A stretch of DNA of 64,000 bases, taken from contig NC_079887.1 of the NCBI RefSeq assembly GCF_029227915.1, positions 25,047,650-25,111,649 on the forward strand. Direction: 5' to 3'. How positions within the stretch are numbered: the stretch's first letter is position 1; each line of letters opens with the position of its first letter. Source of the DNA: Hydractinia symbiolongicarpus. Its lineage: Eukaryota > Cnidaria > Hydrozoa > Anthoathecata > Hydractiniidae. Shown piece by piece: positions 25,294 through 38,027 of the stretch. The notes below the pieces were generated by a model that saw nothing but the letters and a program-made list of their open reading frames with translations, made no database searches and was not told the origin of the DNA. A program made the position numbers and the translations under genes.

Positions 25294-25367
25294 GTAGGAC
25301 CAATCCTAACCGTTATCGTGCGATGAAAAAATAGCAACAGTTTCAAAAACTACATTTCATTGACTTT
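24250..25367 (+). repeat. Trimer HOR T2, first copy in superblock A (1118 bp)
   Basis: Order: AAATTCGGACCG tail; GTCCG/ATCACGAGCTG head with GGGACGTAATTG; TTCGAACGG body with CTAACTCTGG; GTAGGACC/CGTGCGATG head. It is repeated at 25368-26485 and again twice in superblock B (38028-40263). Confidence 0.85.
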
Positions 25368-26485
25368 CTAACGGTGTCAGTCCGTTTGAGTTTCAACGGT
25401 TGGGTCACATATTCGTACCAACATGTATTTAACGATATTTATCTGATATTACTAGTTTGCATCGCTTTTAACAGTGAAACGATTGACTGTGGGACTTAAT
25501 TGAACTAAATTCGGACCGTGACCTGATCAATGTCATAAATAACACAAATGGACTCCAAAAAAAAAATTCTTCTTAATTTGACATGATTGCCGGAAATCAG
25601 CGATTACACTGGGCGCTGTGGTAGCGCTTCACTTAAAAAAATTAGATAAATAAGTCGTTCTTTACTGTGGGACCAATCCTGTCCGTTATCACGAGCTGAA
25701 GAAATAGCGACAGTTTCAAAAACTACATTTCATTGACTTTCTAACGGTGTCAATCCGTTTGAGTTACAACGGTTGGGTCACATATTCGTACCAACATGTA
25801 TTTAGCGATATTTTTCTGATATTACTAGGTTGTATGGCTTTTAACAGTGAAACCATTGACTGTGGGACGTAATTGAACTGATTATGGACAGCGACCTTAT
25901 AAATGTGAAAGTGAGACAATTTGACTCCAAGAAAAAAAATTCTTCTTAATTTGACGTGATTGCCGGAAATCAGCGATTACACTGGGCGCTGTGGTAGCGC
26001 TTCATTTAAAAATTTAGATAAATAAGTCGTTCTTTACTGTGGGACCAATCCTACCCGTTATCGCGCGCTGAAAAAATAGCGACAGTTTCAAAAACTACAT
26101 TTCATTGACTTTCGAACGGTGTCAATTCGTTTGGGTTACAACGGTTGGGTCACATCTTCGTACCAACATGTATTTAGCGATATTTTTCTGATATTACTAG
26201 GTTGTATGGCTTTTAACAGTGAAACGATTGACTGTGGGACTTAATTGAACTAACTCTGGACTGTGACCTGATCAATGTGATAAATGACACAAATGGACTC
26301 CAAGAAAAAACATTCTTCTTAATTTGACGTGATTGCCGAAACTCAGCGATTACACTGGGCGCTGTGGTAGCGCTTCATTAAAAACTTTAGATAAATAAGT
26401 CGTTCTTTACTGTAGGACCAATCCTAACCGTTATCGTGCGATGAAAAAATAGCGACAGTTTCAAAAACTACATTTCATTGACATT
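25368..26485 (+). repeat. Trimer HOR T2, second copy in superblock A
   Basis: Tandem counterpart of 24250-25367, offset 1118 bp. Both copies here have GTAATTGAAC, GCTGAAAAAATAG and AATGGACTCC. The superblock B copies have GTAGTTGAAC, GCTGATAAAATAG and AATGGAGTCC at these places. Confidence 0.85.
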
Positions 26486-26609
26486 CTAACGGTGTCAATC
26501 CGTTTGAGTTACAACGGTTGGGTCACATATTCGTACCAACATGTATTTAGCGATATTTTTCTGATATTACTAGGTTGTATGTCTTTTAACAGTGAAACCA
26601 TTGACTGTG

Positions 26610-27725
26610 GGACTTAATTGAACTGATTATGGACTGTGACCTTATAAATGTGAAAGTGAGACAATTGGACTCCAAGAAATAACATTCTTCTTAATATGAA
26701 ATGATTGCCGAAACTCAGCGATTACACTGGGCGCTGTGGTAGCGCTTCATTTAAAAAATTAGATAAATAAGTCGTTCTTTACTGTGGGACCAATCCTACC
26801 CGTTATCGCACACTGAAAAAATAGCGACAGTTTTAAAACTACATTTCATTGACTTTCTAACGGTGTCAATCCGTTTTACTTACAACGGTTGGGTCACATA
26901 TTCGTACCAACATGTATTTAGCGATATTTTTCTGATATTACTAGGTTGCATCGCTTTTAACAGTGAAACGATTGACTGTGGGACTTAATTGAACTGATTA
27001 TGGACTGTGACCTTATAAATGTAAAAGTGAGACAATTGGACTCCAAGAAATAACATTCTTCTTAATATGAAATGATTGCCGAAACTCAGCGATTACACTG
27101 GGTGCTGTGGTAGCGCTTCAATTTAAAATTAAGATAAAAAAGTCATTTTTTACTGTGGGACCAATTCTAGCTGTTATCGCGCGCTTAAGAAATAGCGACA
27201 GTTTCAAAAACTACATTTCATTGACTTTCTAACGGTGTCAGTCCGTTTGAGTTTCAACGGTTGGGTCACATATTCGTACCAACATGTATTTAGCGATATT
27301 TATCTGATATTACTAGGTTGCATCGCTTTTAACAGTGCAACGATTGACTGTGGGATTTAATTGAACTAACTTTGGACTGTGCCCTGATAAATGTGATAAA
27401 TGAGACAATTGGACTCCAAGAAAAAACATTCTTTCAAATTTGACGTGATTGCCGGAAATCAGCGATTACACTGGGCGCTGTGGTAGCGCTTCATTTAAAA
27501 ATTCAGATAAATAAGTCATTTCTTACTGTGGGACCAATCCTAGCCGTTATCCCGCGCTGAAGCAGTAGAGACAATTTCAAAAACTACACTTCATTGACTT
27601 TCTAACGGTGTCAATCCATTTGAGTTACAACGATTGGGTCACATATTGGTACCAACATGTTTTTAGCGATATTTTTCTGATATTACTAGGTTGTATCGCT
27701 TTTAACAGTGCAACGATTGACTGTG
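26610..27725 (+). repeat. Trimer HOR T3, first copy (1116 bp)
   Basis: Monomers at 26784, 27155 and 27528 match 27900, 28271 and 28644. A single-base loss in GTTTTAAAAAC gives a perfect palindrome AGTTTTAAAACT at 26829-26840 and, in the second copy, at 27945-27956. Other marks are the TCGCACACTG head and a CCAAATTTGACG tail. Confidence 0.85.
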
Positions 27726-28841
27726 GGACTTAATTGAACTGATTATGGACTGTGACCTTATAAATGTGAAAGTGAGACAATTGGACTCCAAGAAATAACA
27801 TTCTTCTTAATATGAAATGATTGCCGAAACTCAGCGATTACACTGGGCGCTGTGGTAGCGCTTCATTTAAAAAATTAGATAAATAGGTCGTTCTTTACTG
27901 TGGGACCAATCCTACCCGTTATCGCACACTGAAAAAATAGCGACAGTTTTAAAACTACATTTCATTGACTTTCTAACGGTGTCAATCCGTTTTACTTACA
28001 ACGGTTGGGTCACATATTCGTACCAACATGTATTTAGCGATATTTTTCTGATATTACTAGGTTGCATCGCTTTTAACAGTGAAACGATTGACTGTGGGAC
28101 TTAATTGAACTGATTATGGACTGTGACCTTATAAATGTAAAAGTGAGACAATTGGACTCCAAGAAATAACATTCTTCTTAATATGAAATGATTGCCGAAA
28201 CTCAGCGATTACACTGGGTGCTGTGGTAGCGCTTCAATTTAAAATTAAGATAAAAAAGTCATTTTTTACTGTGGGACCAATTGTAGCTGTTATCGCGCGC
28301 TTAAGAAATAGCGACAGTTTCAAAAACTACAATTCATTGACTTTCTAACGGTGTCAGTCCGTTTGAGTTTCAACGGTTGGGTCACATATTCGTACCAACA
28401 TGTATTTAGCGATATTTATCTGATATTACTAGGTTGCATCGCTTTTAACAGTGCAACGATTGACTGTGGGATTTAATTGAACTAACTTTGGACTGTGCCC
28501 TGATAAATGTGATAAATGAGACAATTGGACTCCAAGAAAAAACATTCTTCCAAATTTGACGTGATTGCCGGAAATCAGCGATTACACTGGGCGCTGTGGT
28601 AGCGCTTCATTTAAAAATTCAGATAAATAAGTCATTTCTTACTGTGGGACCAATCCTAGCCGTTATCCCGCGCTGAAGCAGTAGAGACAATTTCAAAAAC
28701 TACACTTCATTGACTTTCTAACGGTGTCAATCCATTTGAGTTACAACGGTTGGGTCACATATTGGTACCAACATGTTTTTAGCGATATTTTTCTGATATT
28801 ACTAGGTTGTATCGCTTTTAACAGTGCAACGATTGACTGTG
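27726..28841 (+). repeat. Trimer HOR T3, second copy
   Basis: Tandem counterpart of 26610-27725. It shares the palindrome-creating deletion and the TCCATTTGAG variant. Superblock B has only one copy of this trimer (about 40390-41500), without the deletion. Confidence 0.8.
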
Positions 28842-29016
28842 GGATATAATTGAACTAACTTTGGACTGTGCCCTGATAAATGTGATAAATGAGTCAATTG
28901 GACTCCAAGAAAAAACATTCTTCCTAATTTGACGTGATTGCCGGAAATCAGCGATTACACTGGGCGCTGTGGTAGCGCTTCATTTAAAAATTCAGATAAA
29001 TAAGTCATTTCTTACT

Positions 29017-31251
29017 GTGGGACCAATCCTAGCCGTTATCCCGCGCTGAAGCAGTAGAGACAATTTCAAAAACTGCACTTCATTGACTTTCTAACGGTGT
29101 CAATCCATTTTACTTACAACGGTTGTGTCACATATTCGTACCAACATGTATTTAGCGATATTTTTCTAATATTACTAGGTTGTATGGCTTTTAACAGTGA
29201 AACCATTGACTGTGGGACTTAATTGAGCTGATTATGGACTGTGACCTTATAAATGTGAAAGTGAGACAATTGGACTCCAAGAAATAACATTCTTCTTAAT
29301 ATGAAATGATTGCCGAAACTCAGCGATTACACTGGGCGCTGTGGTAGCGCTTCAATTTAAAATTAAGATAAAAAAGTCATTTTTTACTGTGGGACCAATC
29401 CTAGTTGTTATCGCGCGCTTTAGAAATAGCGACAGTTTCAAAAACTACATTTCATTGACTTTCTAGCGGTGTCAGTCTGTTCGAGTTTCAACGGTTGTGT
29501 CACATATTCGTACCAACATGTATTTAGCGATATTTTTCTGATATTACTAGGTTGTATGGCTTTTAACAGTGAAACGATTGACTGTGGGACTTAATTGAAC
29601 TGATTATGGACTGTGACCTTATACATGTAAAAGTGAGACAATTGGACTCCAAGAAAAAACATTCGTCTTAATTTGACGTGATTGCCGGAAATCAGCGATT
29701 ACACTGGTCGCTGTACTAGCGCTTCAAATAAAAATTAGGATAAAAAAGTCATTTTTTACTGTGGGACCAAACCTAGCCGTTATCGCGCGCTGAAGAAATA
29801 GCGACAGTTTCAAAAACTACATTTCATTGACTTTTTAACGGTGTCAGTCTGTTTGAGTTTCAACGGTTGGGTCACATATTCGTACCAACATGCATTTAAC
29901 GATATTTATGTGATATTACTAGTTTGCATCGCTTTTAACAGTGAAACCATTGACTGTGGGACTTAATTGAACTGATTATGGACTGTGACCTTATAAATGT
30001 AAAAGTGAGACAATTGGACTCCAAGAAATAACATTCTTTTTAATTTGACGTGATTGCCGAAAATCAGCGATTACACTGGGCGCTGTGGTAGCGCTTCACT
30101 TAAAAAAATTAGATAAATAAGTCGTTCTTTACTGTGAGACCAATCCTGTCCGTTATCGCGCGCTGAAGAAATAGCGACAGTTTCAAAAACTACATTTCAT
30201 TGACTTTCTAACGGTGTCAATCCGTTTGAGTTACAACGGTTGGGTCACATATTCGTACCAACATGTTTTTAGCGATATTTTTCTGATATTACTAGGTTGT
30301 ATCGCTTTTAACAGTGCAACGATTGACTGTGGGATATAATTGAACTAACTTTGGACTGTGCCCTGATAAATGTGATAAATGAGTCAATTGGACTCCAAGA
30401 AAAAACATTCTTCCTAATTTGACGTGATTGCCGGAAATCAGCGATTACACTGGGCGCTGTGGTAGCGCTTCATTTAAAAATTCAGATAAATAAGTCATTT
30501 CTTACTGTGGGACCAATCCTAGCCGTTATCCCGCGCTGAAGCAGTAGAGACAGTTTCAAAAACTACATTTCATTGACTTTCTAGCGGTGTCAGTCTGTTT
30601 GAGTTTCAACGGTTGTGTCACATATTCGTACCAACATGTATTTAGCGATATTTTTCTGATATTACTAGGTTGTATGGCTTTTAACAGTGAAACGATTGAC
30701 TGTGGGACTTAATTGAACTGATTATGGACTGTGACCTTATACATGTAAAAGTGAGACAATTGGACTCCAAGAAAAAACATTCGTCTTAATTTGACGTGAT
30801 TGCCGGAAATCAGCGATTACACTGGTCGCTGTACTAGCGCTTCAAATAAAAATTAGGATAAAAAAGTCATTTTTTACTGTGGGACCAAACCTAGCCGTTA
30901 TCGCGCGCTGAAGAAATAGCGACAGTTTCAAAAACTACATTTCATTGACTTTTTAACGGTGTCAGTCTGTTTGAGTTTCAACGGTTGGGTCACATATTCG
31001 TACCAACATGCATGTAACGATATTTATGTGATATTACTAGTTTGCATCGCTTTTAACAGTGAAACCATTGACTGTGGGACTTAATTGAACTGATTATGGA
31101 CTGTGACCTTATAAATGTAAAAGTGAGACAATTGGACTCCAAGAAATAACATTCTTTTTAATTTGACGTGATTGCCGAAAATCAGCGATTACACTGGGCG
31201 CTGTGGTAGCGCTTCACTTAAAAAAATTAGATAAATAAGTCGTTCTTTACT
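29017..31251 (+). repeat. Trimer HOR T1-like region with chimeric monomers
   Basis: Monomers at 29389, 29761, 30134 correspond to 30507, 30879, 31252 at 1118 bp; shared marks are TTCTAGCGG, CTGTACTAGCGC, ATTCGTCTTAAT, GCATTTAACG/GCATGTAACG and GTGAGACC with GTCCG. The monomer at 30507 is a chimera: its head is the CCCGCGCTGAAGCAG type and its body, from about 30550, is the CTAGCGGTGTCAGTCTG type. The monomer at 29017 is another chimera, with the GAAGCAG head and the TTTTACTTACAACGG body of 15241/16357. Confidence 0.8.
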
Positions 31252-31300
31252 GTGAGACCAATCCTGTCCGTTATCGCGCGCTGAAGAAATAGCGACAGTT

Positions 31301-32790
31301 TCAAAAACTACATTTCATTGACTTTCTAACGGTGTCAATCCGTTTGAGTTACAACGGTTGGGTCACATATTCGTACCAACATGTATTTAGCGATATTTTT
31401 CTGATATTACTAGGTTGTATGGCTTTTAACAGTGAAACCATTGACTGTGGGACTTAATTGAACTGATTATGGACTGCGACCTTAAAAAAAAAGTGAAAGT
31501 GAGACAATTGGATTCCAAGAAAAAAAATTCTTTTTAATTTGACGTGATTGCCGGAAACCAGCGATTACACTGGGCGTTGTGGTAGCGCTTCATTTAAAAA
31601 TTTAGATAAATGAGTCGTTCTTTACTGTGGGACCAATCCTATTCGTTATCGCACGCTGAGGAAATAGCGACAGTTTCAAAAACTACACTTCATTGACTTT
31701 CTAACGGTGTCAATCCGTTTGAGTTACAACGTTGAGTCACATATTCGTACCAACATGTATTTAGCGATATTTTTCTGATATTACTAGGTTGTGTGGCTTT
31801 TAACAGTGAAACGATTGACTGTGGTACTTAATTGAACTGATTATGGACTGTAACCTTATAAATGTGAAAGTGAGACAATTGGACTAAAAAGAAATGACAT
31901 TCTTCTTATTATGAAATGATTGCCGAAACTCAGCGATTACACTGGCCGCTGTGGTAGCCTTTCAAATAATAACTAAAATAAAAAAGTCATTTTTTACTGT
32001 GGGACCAATCCTAGCTGTTATCGCGCGCTTAAGAAATAGCGACAGTTTCAAAAACTACACTTCATTGACTTTCTAACGGTATCAATCCATTTGAGTTACA
32101 AGGGTTGGGTCACATATTCGTACCAACATGTATTTAGCGACATTTTTCTGATATTACTAGGTTGTGTAGCTTTCAACAGTGAAACGATTGACTGTGGGAC
32201 TTAATTGAACTGAATTTGGACCGTGACCTGATCAATGTGATAAATGACACAAATGAACTCCAAAAAAAAGTTCTTCTTAATTTAACATGATTGCCGGAAA
32301 TCAGCGATTACACTGGGCGCTGTGGTAGCGCTTCATTTAAAAAATTAGATAAATATGTCGTTCTTTACTGTAGGACCAATCCTACCCGTTATCGCGCGCT
32401 GAAAAAATAGCGACAGTTTTAAAAACTACATTTCATTGACTTTCTAACGGTGTCAATCCGTTTTACTTACAACGGTTGGGTCACATATTCGTACCAACAT
32501 GTATTTAGCGATATTTTTCTGATATTACTAGGTTGCATCGCTTTCAACAGTGAAACGATTGACTGTGGGACTTAATTGAACTGATTATGGACTGTGACCT
32601 TATAAATGTAAAAGTGAGACAATTGGACTCCAAGAAATAACATTCTTCTTAATATGAAATGATTGCCGAAACTCAGCGATTACACTGGGTGCTTTGGTAG
32701 CGCTTCAATTTAAAATTAAGATAAAAAAGTCATTTTTTACTGTGGGACCAATTCTAGCTGTTATCGCGCGCTTAAGAAATAGCGACAGTT
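31301..32790 (+). repeat. Diverged single copy of tetramer Q1
   Basis: Aligns with 17531-19020 at 13778 bp. It keeps CCTTAAAAAAAAAGTG, AACGTTGAGTC and AATATGTCG, but has GACTGCG with GTGAGAC for GTAAGAC, GAAATAGCG for GAAATTGCG, TTATTATGAAATG, AACTAAAAT and GTAGGACC at 32370. It is flanked by only one copy, unlike superblock A. Confidence 0.85.
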
Positions 32791-34029
32791 TCAAAAACTA
32801 CATTTCATTGACTTTCTAACGGTGTCAGTCCGTTTGAGTTTCAACGGTTGGGTCACATATTCGTACCAACATGTATTTAGCGATATTTATCTGATATTAC
32901 TAGGTTGCATCGCTTTTAACAGTGCAACGATTGACTGTGGGATTTAGTTGAACTAACTTTGGACTGTGCCCTGATAAATGTGATAAATGAGACAATTGGA
33001 CTCCAAGAAAAAACATTCTTCCTAATTTGACGTGATTGCCGGAAATCAGCGATTACACTGGGCGCTGTGGTAGCGCTTCATTTAAAAATTCAGATAAATA
33101 AGTCATTTCTTACTGTGGGACCAATCCTAGCCGTTATCCCGCGCTGAAGCAGTAGAGACAATTTCAAAAACTACACTTCATTGACTTTCTAACGGTGTCA
33201 ATCCGTTTGAGTTACAACGGTTGGGTCACATATTGGTACCAACATGTTTTTAGCGATATTTTTCTGATATTACAAGGTTGTATCGCTTTTAACAGTGCAA
33301 CGATTGACTGTGGGATTTAATTGAACTAACTTTGGACTGTGCCCTGATAAATGTGATAAATGAGTCAATTGGACTCCAAGAAAAAACATTCTTCCTAATT
33401 TGACGTGATTGCCGGAAATCAGCGATTACACTGGGCGCTGTGGTAGCGCTTCATTTAAAAATTCAGATAAATAAGTCATTTCTTACTGTGGGAACAACCC
33501 TAGCCGTTATCCCGCGCTGAAGCAGTAGAGACAATTTCAAAAACTACACTTCATTGACTTTCTAACGGTGTCAATCCGTTTGAGTTACAACGGTTGGGTC
33601 ACATATTGGTACCAACATGTTTTTAGCGATATTTTTCTGATATTACTAGGTTGTATGGCTTTTAACAGTGAAACCATTGACTGTGGGACGTAATTGAACT
33701 GATTATGGACAGCGACCTTATAAATGTGAAAGTGAGACAATTTGAGTCCAAGAAAAAAAATTCTTCCTAATTTGACGTGATTGCCGGAAATCAGCGATTA
33801 CACTGGGCGCTGTGGTAGCGCTTCATTTAAAAATTTAGATAAATAAGTCGTTCTTTACTGTGGGACCAATCCTACCCGTTATCGCGCGCTGAAAAAATAG
33901 CGACAGTTTCAAAAACTACATTTCATTGACTTTCGAACGGTGTCAATTCGTTTGGGTTACAACGGTTGGGTCACATCTTCTTACCAACATGTATTTAGCG
34001 ATATTTTTCTGATATTACTAGTTTGTATG

Positions 34030-36800
34030 GCTTTTAACAGTGAAACCATTGACTGTGGGACTTAATTGAACTGATTATGGACTGTGACCTTATAAATGTC
34101 AAAGTGAGACCATTGGACTCCAAGAAGTAACATTCTTCTTAATATGAAATGATTGCCGAAACGCAGCGATTACACTGGTCGCTGTGGTAGCGCTTGAATT
34201 GAAAATTAAGATAAAAAAGTCATTTTTTACTGTGGAACCAATCCTAGCCGTTATTGCGCGCTGAATAAATAGCGACAGTTTCAAAAACTACATTTCATTA
34301 ACTTTCTAACGGTGACAGTTCGTTTGAGATTCAACGGTTGGGTCACAAATTCGTACCAACATGTATTTAGCGATATTTATCTGATATTACTATGTTGCAT
34401 CGCTTTTAACAGTGAAACGATTGACTGTGGGACTTAATTGCACTAACTCTGGACTGTAACCTGATCAATGTGATAAATGACACAAATGGACTCCAAGAAA
34501 AAACATTCTTCTTAATTTGACGTGATTGCCGAAACTCAGCGATTACACTGGGCGCTGTGGTAGCGCTTCATTAAAAACTTTAGATAAATAAGTCGTTCTT
34601 TACTGTAGGACCAATCCTAACCGTTATCGTGAGATGAAAAAATAGCGACAGTTTCAAAAACTATATTTCATTGACTTTCTAACGGTGTCAATCCGTTTGA
34701 GTTACAACGGTTGGGTCACATATTCGTACCAACATGTATTTAGCGATATTTTTCTGATATTACTAGGTTGTATGTCTTTTAACAGTGAAACCATTGACTG
34801 TGGGACTTAATTGAACTGATTATGGACTGTGACCTTATAAATGTGAAAGTGAGACAATTGGACTCCAAGAAATAACATTCTTCTTAATATGAAATGATTG
34901 CCGAATCTCAGCGATTACACTGGGCGCTGTGGTAGCGCTTCATTTAAAAAATTAGATAAATAAGTCGTTCTTTACTGTGGGACCAATCCTACCCGTTATC
35001 GCACGCTGAAATAATAGCGACAGTTTTAAAAACTACATTTCATTGACTTTCTAACGGTGTCAATCCGTTTTACTTACAACGGTTGGGTCACATATTCGTA
35101 CCAACATGTATTTAGCGATATTTTTCTGATATTACTAGGTTGCATCGCTTTTAACAGTGAAACGATTGACTGTGGGACTTAATTGAACTGATTATGGACT
35201 GTGACCTTATAAATGTAAAAGTGAGACAATTGGACTCCAAGAAATAACATTCTTCTTAATATGAAATGATTGCCGAAACTCAGCGATTACACTGGGTGCT
35301 GTGGTAGCGTTTCAATTAAAAATTAAAATAAAAAAGTCATTTTTTACTGTGGGACCAATCCTAGCCGTTATCGCGCGCTGAAGAAATAGCGACAGTTTCA
35401 AAAACTACATTTCATTGACTTTCTAACGGTGTCAATCCGTTTGAGTTACAACGGTTGGGTCACATATTCGTACCAACATGTATTTAGCGATATTTTTCTG
35501 ATATTACTAGGTTGTATGGCTTTTAACAGTGAAACCATTGACTGTGGGACTTAATTGAACTGATTATGGACTGTGACCCTATAAATGTCAAAGTGAGACC
35601 ATTGGACTCCAAGAAGTAACATTCTTCTTAATATGAAATGATTGCCGAAACTCAGCGATTACACTGGTCGCTGTGGTAGCGCTTGAATTGAAAATTAAGA
35701 TAAAAAAGTCACTTTTTACTGTGGAAGCAATCCTAGCCGTTATTGCGCGCTGAAGAAATAGCAACAGTTTCAAAAACTAAATTTCATTAACTTTCTAACG
35801 GTGACAGTTCGTTTGAGTTTCAACGGTTGGGTCACAAATTCGTACCAACATGTATTTAGCGATATTTATCTGATATTACTAGGTTGCATCGCTTTTAACA
35901 GTGAAACGATTGACTGTGGGACTTAATTGAACTAACTCTGGACTGTAACCTGATCAATGTGATAAATGACACAAATGGACTCCAAGAAAAAACATTCTTC
36001 TTAATTTGACGTGATTGCCGAAACTCAGCGATTACACTGGGCGCTGTGGTAGCGCTTCATTAAAAACTTTAGATAAATAAGTCGTTCTTTACTGTAGGAC
36101 CAATCCTAACCGTTATCGTGAGATGAAAAAATAGCGACAGTTTCAAAAACTATATTTCATTGACTTTCTAACGGTGTCAATCCGTTTGAGTTACAACGGT
36201 TGGGTCACATATTCGTACCAACATGTATTTAGCGATATTTTTCTGATATTACTAGGTTGTATGTCTTTTAACAGTGAAACCATTGACTGTGGGACTTAAT
36301 TGAACTGATTATGGACTGTGACCTTATAAATGTGAAAGTGAGACAATTGGACTCCAAGAAATAACATTCTTCTTAATATGAAATGATTGCCGAAACTCAG
36401 CGATTACACTGGGCGCTGTGGTAGCGCTTCATTTAAAAAATTAGATAAATAAGTCGTTCTTTACTGTGGGACCAATCCTACCCGTTATCGCACGTTGAAA
36501 AAATAGCGACAGTTTTAAAAACTACATTTCATTGACTTTCTAACGGTGCAATCCGTTTTACTTACAACGGTTGGGTCACATATTCGTACCAACATGTATT
36601 TAGCGATATTTTTCTGATATTACTAGGTTGCATCGCTTTTAACCATAAAACGATTGACTGTGGGACTTAATTGAACTGATTATGGACTGTGACCTTATAA
36701 ATGTAAAAGTGAGACAATTGGACTCCAAGAAATAACATTCTTCTTAACATAAAATGATTGCCGAAACTCAGCGATTACACTGGGTGCTGTGGTAGCGCTT
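34030..36800 (+). repeat. Tetramer HOR Q3, two copies (about 1489 bp)
   Basis: Monomers 34232, 34605, 34977 correspond to 35721, 36094, 36466. Shared marks are AATGTCAAAGTGAGACC, GAAGTAACATTC, the TTATTGCG head, GGTGACAGTTCG, the GTAGGACC/GTGAGATG head and TTTTAAAAAC. The second copy has small losses (GGTGCAATCC near 36548, TAACCATAAAACG near 36645). This tetramer is tandem only here; superblock A has one copy at 21.4-22.7 kb. Confidence 0.8.
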
Positions 36801-36836
36801 CAATTTAAAATTAAGATAAAAAAGTAATTTTTTACT

Positions 36837-37952
36837 GTGGGACCAATTCTAGCTGTTATCGCGCGCTTAAGAAATAGCGACAGTTTCAAAAACTACATTT
36901 CATTGACTTTCTAACGGTGTCAGTCCGTTTGAGTTTCAACGTTGGGTCACAAATTCGTACCAACATGTATTTAGCGATATTTATCTGATATTACTAGGTT
37001 GCATCGCTTTTAACAGTGCAACGATTGACTGTGGGATTTAATTGAACTAACTTTGGACTGTGCCCTGAAAAATGTGATAAATGAGACAATTGGACTCCAA
37101 GAAAAAACATTCTTCCTAATTTGACGTGATTGCCGGAAATCAGCGATTACACTGGGCGCTGTGGTAGCGCTTCATTTAAAAATTCAGATAAATAAGTCAT
37201 TTCTTACTGTGGGACCAATCCTAGCCGTTATCCCGCGCTGAAGCAGTAGAGACAATTTCAAAAACTACACTTCATTGACTTTCTAACGGTGTCAATCCGT
37301 TTGAGTTACAACGGTTGGGTCACACATTGGTACCAACATGTTTTTAGCGATATTTTTCTGATATTACTAGGTTGTATCGCTTTTAACAGTGCAACGATTG
37401 ACTGTGGGATTTAATTGAACTAACTTTGGACTGTGCCCTGATAAATGTGATAAATGAGACAATTGGACTCCAAGAAAAAACATTCTTCCTAATTTGACGT
37501 GATTGCCGGAAATCAGCGATTACACTGGGCGCTGTGGTAGCGCTTCATTTAAAAATTCAGATAAATAAGTCATTTCTTACTGTGGGAACAACCCTAGCCG
37601 TTATCCCGCGCTGAAGCAGTAGAGACAATTTCAAAAACTACACTTCATTGACTTTCTAACGGTGTCAATCCGTTTGAGTTACAACGGTTGGGTCACATAT
37701 TGGTACCAACATGTTTTTAGCGATATTTTTCTGATATTACTAGGTTGTATGGCTTTTAACAGTGAAACGACTGACTGTGGGACTTAATTGAACTGATTAT
37801 GGATGTGACCTTATAAATGTAAAAGCGAGACAATTGGACTTCAAGAAATAACATTCTTCTTAATATGAAATGATTGCCGAAACTCAGAGATTACACTGGG
37901 CTCTGTGGTAGCGTTTCAATTGAAAATTAAAATAAAAAAGTCATTTTTTACT
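36837..37952 (+). repeat. Copy of 32742-33859 (offset about 4094 bp)
   Basis: Monomers at 36837, 37209 and 37582 match 32742, 33115 and 33488, including the odd GTGGGAACAACCC head at 33488/37582 and ATTGGTACCAACATG. This added run restores the 13.78 kb register with superblock A further right. Confidence 0.8.
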
Positions 37953-38027
37953 GAGGGACCAATCCTAGCCGTTATTGCGCGCTGAAGAAATAGCGACAGT
38001 TTCAAAAACTACATTTCATTGACTTTC

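Larger units (their letters stand above)
16771..27725 (+). repeat. Superblock A (partner at about 30.55-41.5 kb)
   Basis: About 11 kb whose monomer order is largely found again about 13.78 kb downstream. Anchors at 13777-13778 bp: 17101/30879, 17474/31252, 17849/31627, 18221/31999, 18592/32370, 18964/32742, 24175/37953, 25294/39071, 26412/40189, 27155/40933, 27528/41306. Between the two anchored parts the offset drops to 12288 bp (20454/32742, 20827/33115) and then 12661 bp (21199/33860 to 22688/35349). This is explained by one extra tetramer in this copy and one extra monomer at 33488 in the other. Confidence 0.85.

Noticed and set aside
30507-30879. Possible transposon insertion at the abrupt change from one monomer type to another
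   Set aside because: Both parts are ordinary satellite and the monomer length is normal (372 bp), so it is a recombinant monomer, as at 29017 and 43170.
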